DNA from: Mariprofundus sp. UBA1536
GTDB lineage: Bacteria > Pseudomonadota > Zetaproteobacteria > Mariprofundales > Mariprofundaceae
Length of the DNA stretch: 22,133 bases
Assembly (NCBI GenBank): GCA_002323245.1
Contig: DCPU01000017.1
Location: forward strand, 1-22,133
Reading direction: 5' to 3'
Within the stretch, counting starts at the first letter, position 1, and each line of letters opens with the position of its first letter. Made by a program: the position numbers and the translations under genes. This document shows, in pieces, positions 22,122 to 22,133 of the stretch. The notes beneath the pieces were generated by a model. That model was not told where the DNA came from, did not search any database, and was given only the letters and a program-made list of their open reading frames with translations.

Positions 22122-22133
22122 CCCAAAAGTTGA

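Overview
The window looks like chromosome of a proteobacterium, probably Gammaproteobacteria or Zetaproteobacteria. The evidence is the set of housekeeping genes (rpsP, rimM, trmD, pdxJ, cysE, cmoA, ppnN), a tRNA-Glu(UUC) with an encoded CCA end, and a glutaredoxin. I cannot name the genus from sequence alone.

Layout, left to right. (1) 1-3270 is accessory. It has a decayed fragment resembling the C-terminus of a large serine recombinase, then a leftward operon of the AbiE toxin-antitoxin pair (abiEi, abiEii). A YecA/UPF0149-type gene with a SEC-C tail follows, broken by a single-base frameshift. (2) 3507-7563 is core and leftward: tRNA-Glu with its own promoter and terminator, and the ribosomal cluster rpsP-rimM-trmD with pdxJ where rplS usually stands. 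cysE and cmoA lie beyond it. (3) 7626-13872 is rightward: a glutathione S-transferase-like protein, a lytic-transglycosylase-like lipoprotein, the nucleotide nucleosidase ppnN, a modular [FeFe] hydrogenase with an unusual C-terminal NTF2/SnoaL-like domain, and an HD/phosphodiesterase-fold protein in which the His of the HD pair is Cys.

(4) 13906-17070 is a second accessory block. It holds a small unknown gene, a DUF2971 remnant ending in a dispersed repeat, and a compact ColE1-type (MbeA/HEN) mobilization module, mobC-mobA-mobB-mobD, coupled by ATGA overlaps. A good oriT candidate and a small promoter-driven ORF pair carrying a palindrome lie next to it. No replication gene or integrase is visible. 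(5) 17169-19658 is a redox locus: leftward AhpD-like, peroxiredoxin-like and glutaredoxin genes, divergent from an AraC-family regulator. (6) 19659-21246 is a leftward ATGA-coupled operon: the 3' end of an aldehyde dehydrogenase, a membrane-anchored thioredoxin-fold protein and an HD-GYP protein with a zinc ribbon. (7) From about 21246 to the right edge is a REP-associated tyrosine transposase (RAYT) framed by inverted copies of its repeat. Its insertion appears to have cut the aldehyde dehydrogenase gene.

The strongest oddities are the hydrogenase fusion, the relaxase with an H-D-H triad in place of H-E-N beside an oriT-like site, and the RAYT unit whose stop codon lies inside its own repeat.
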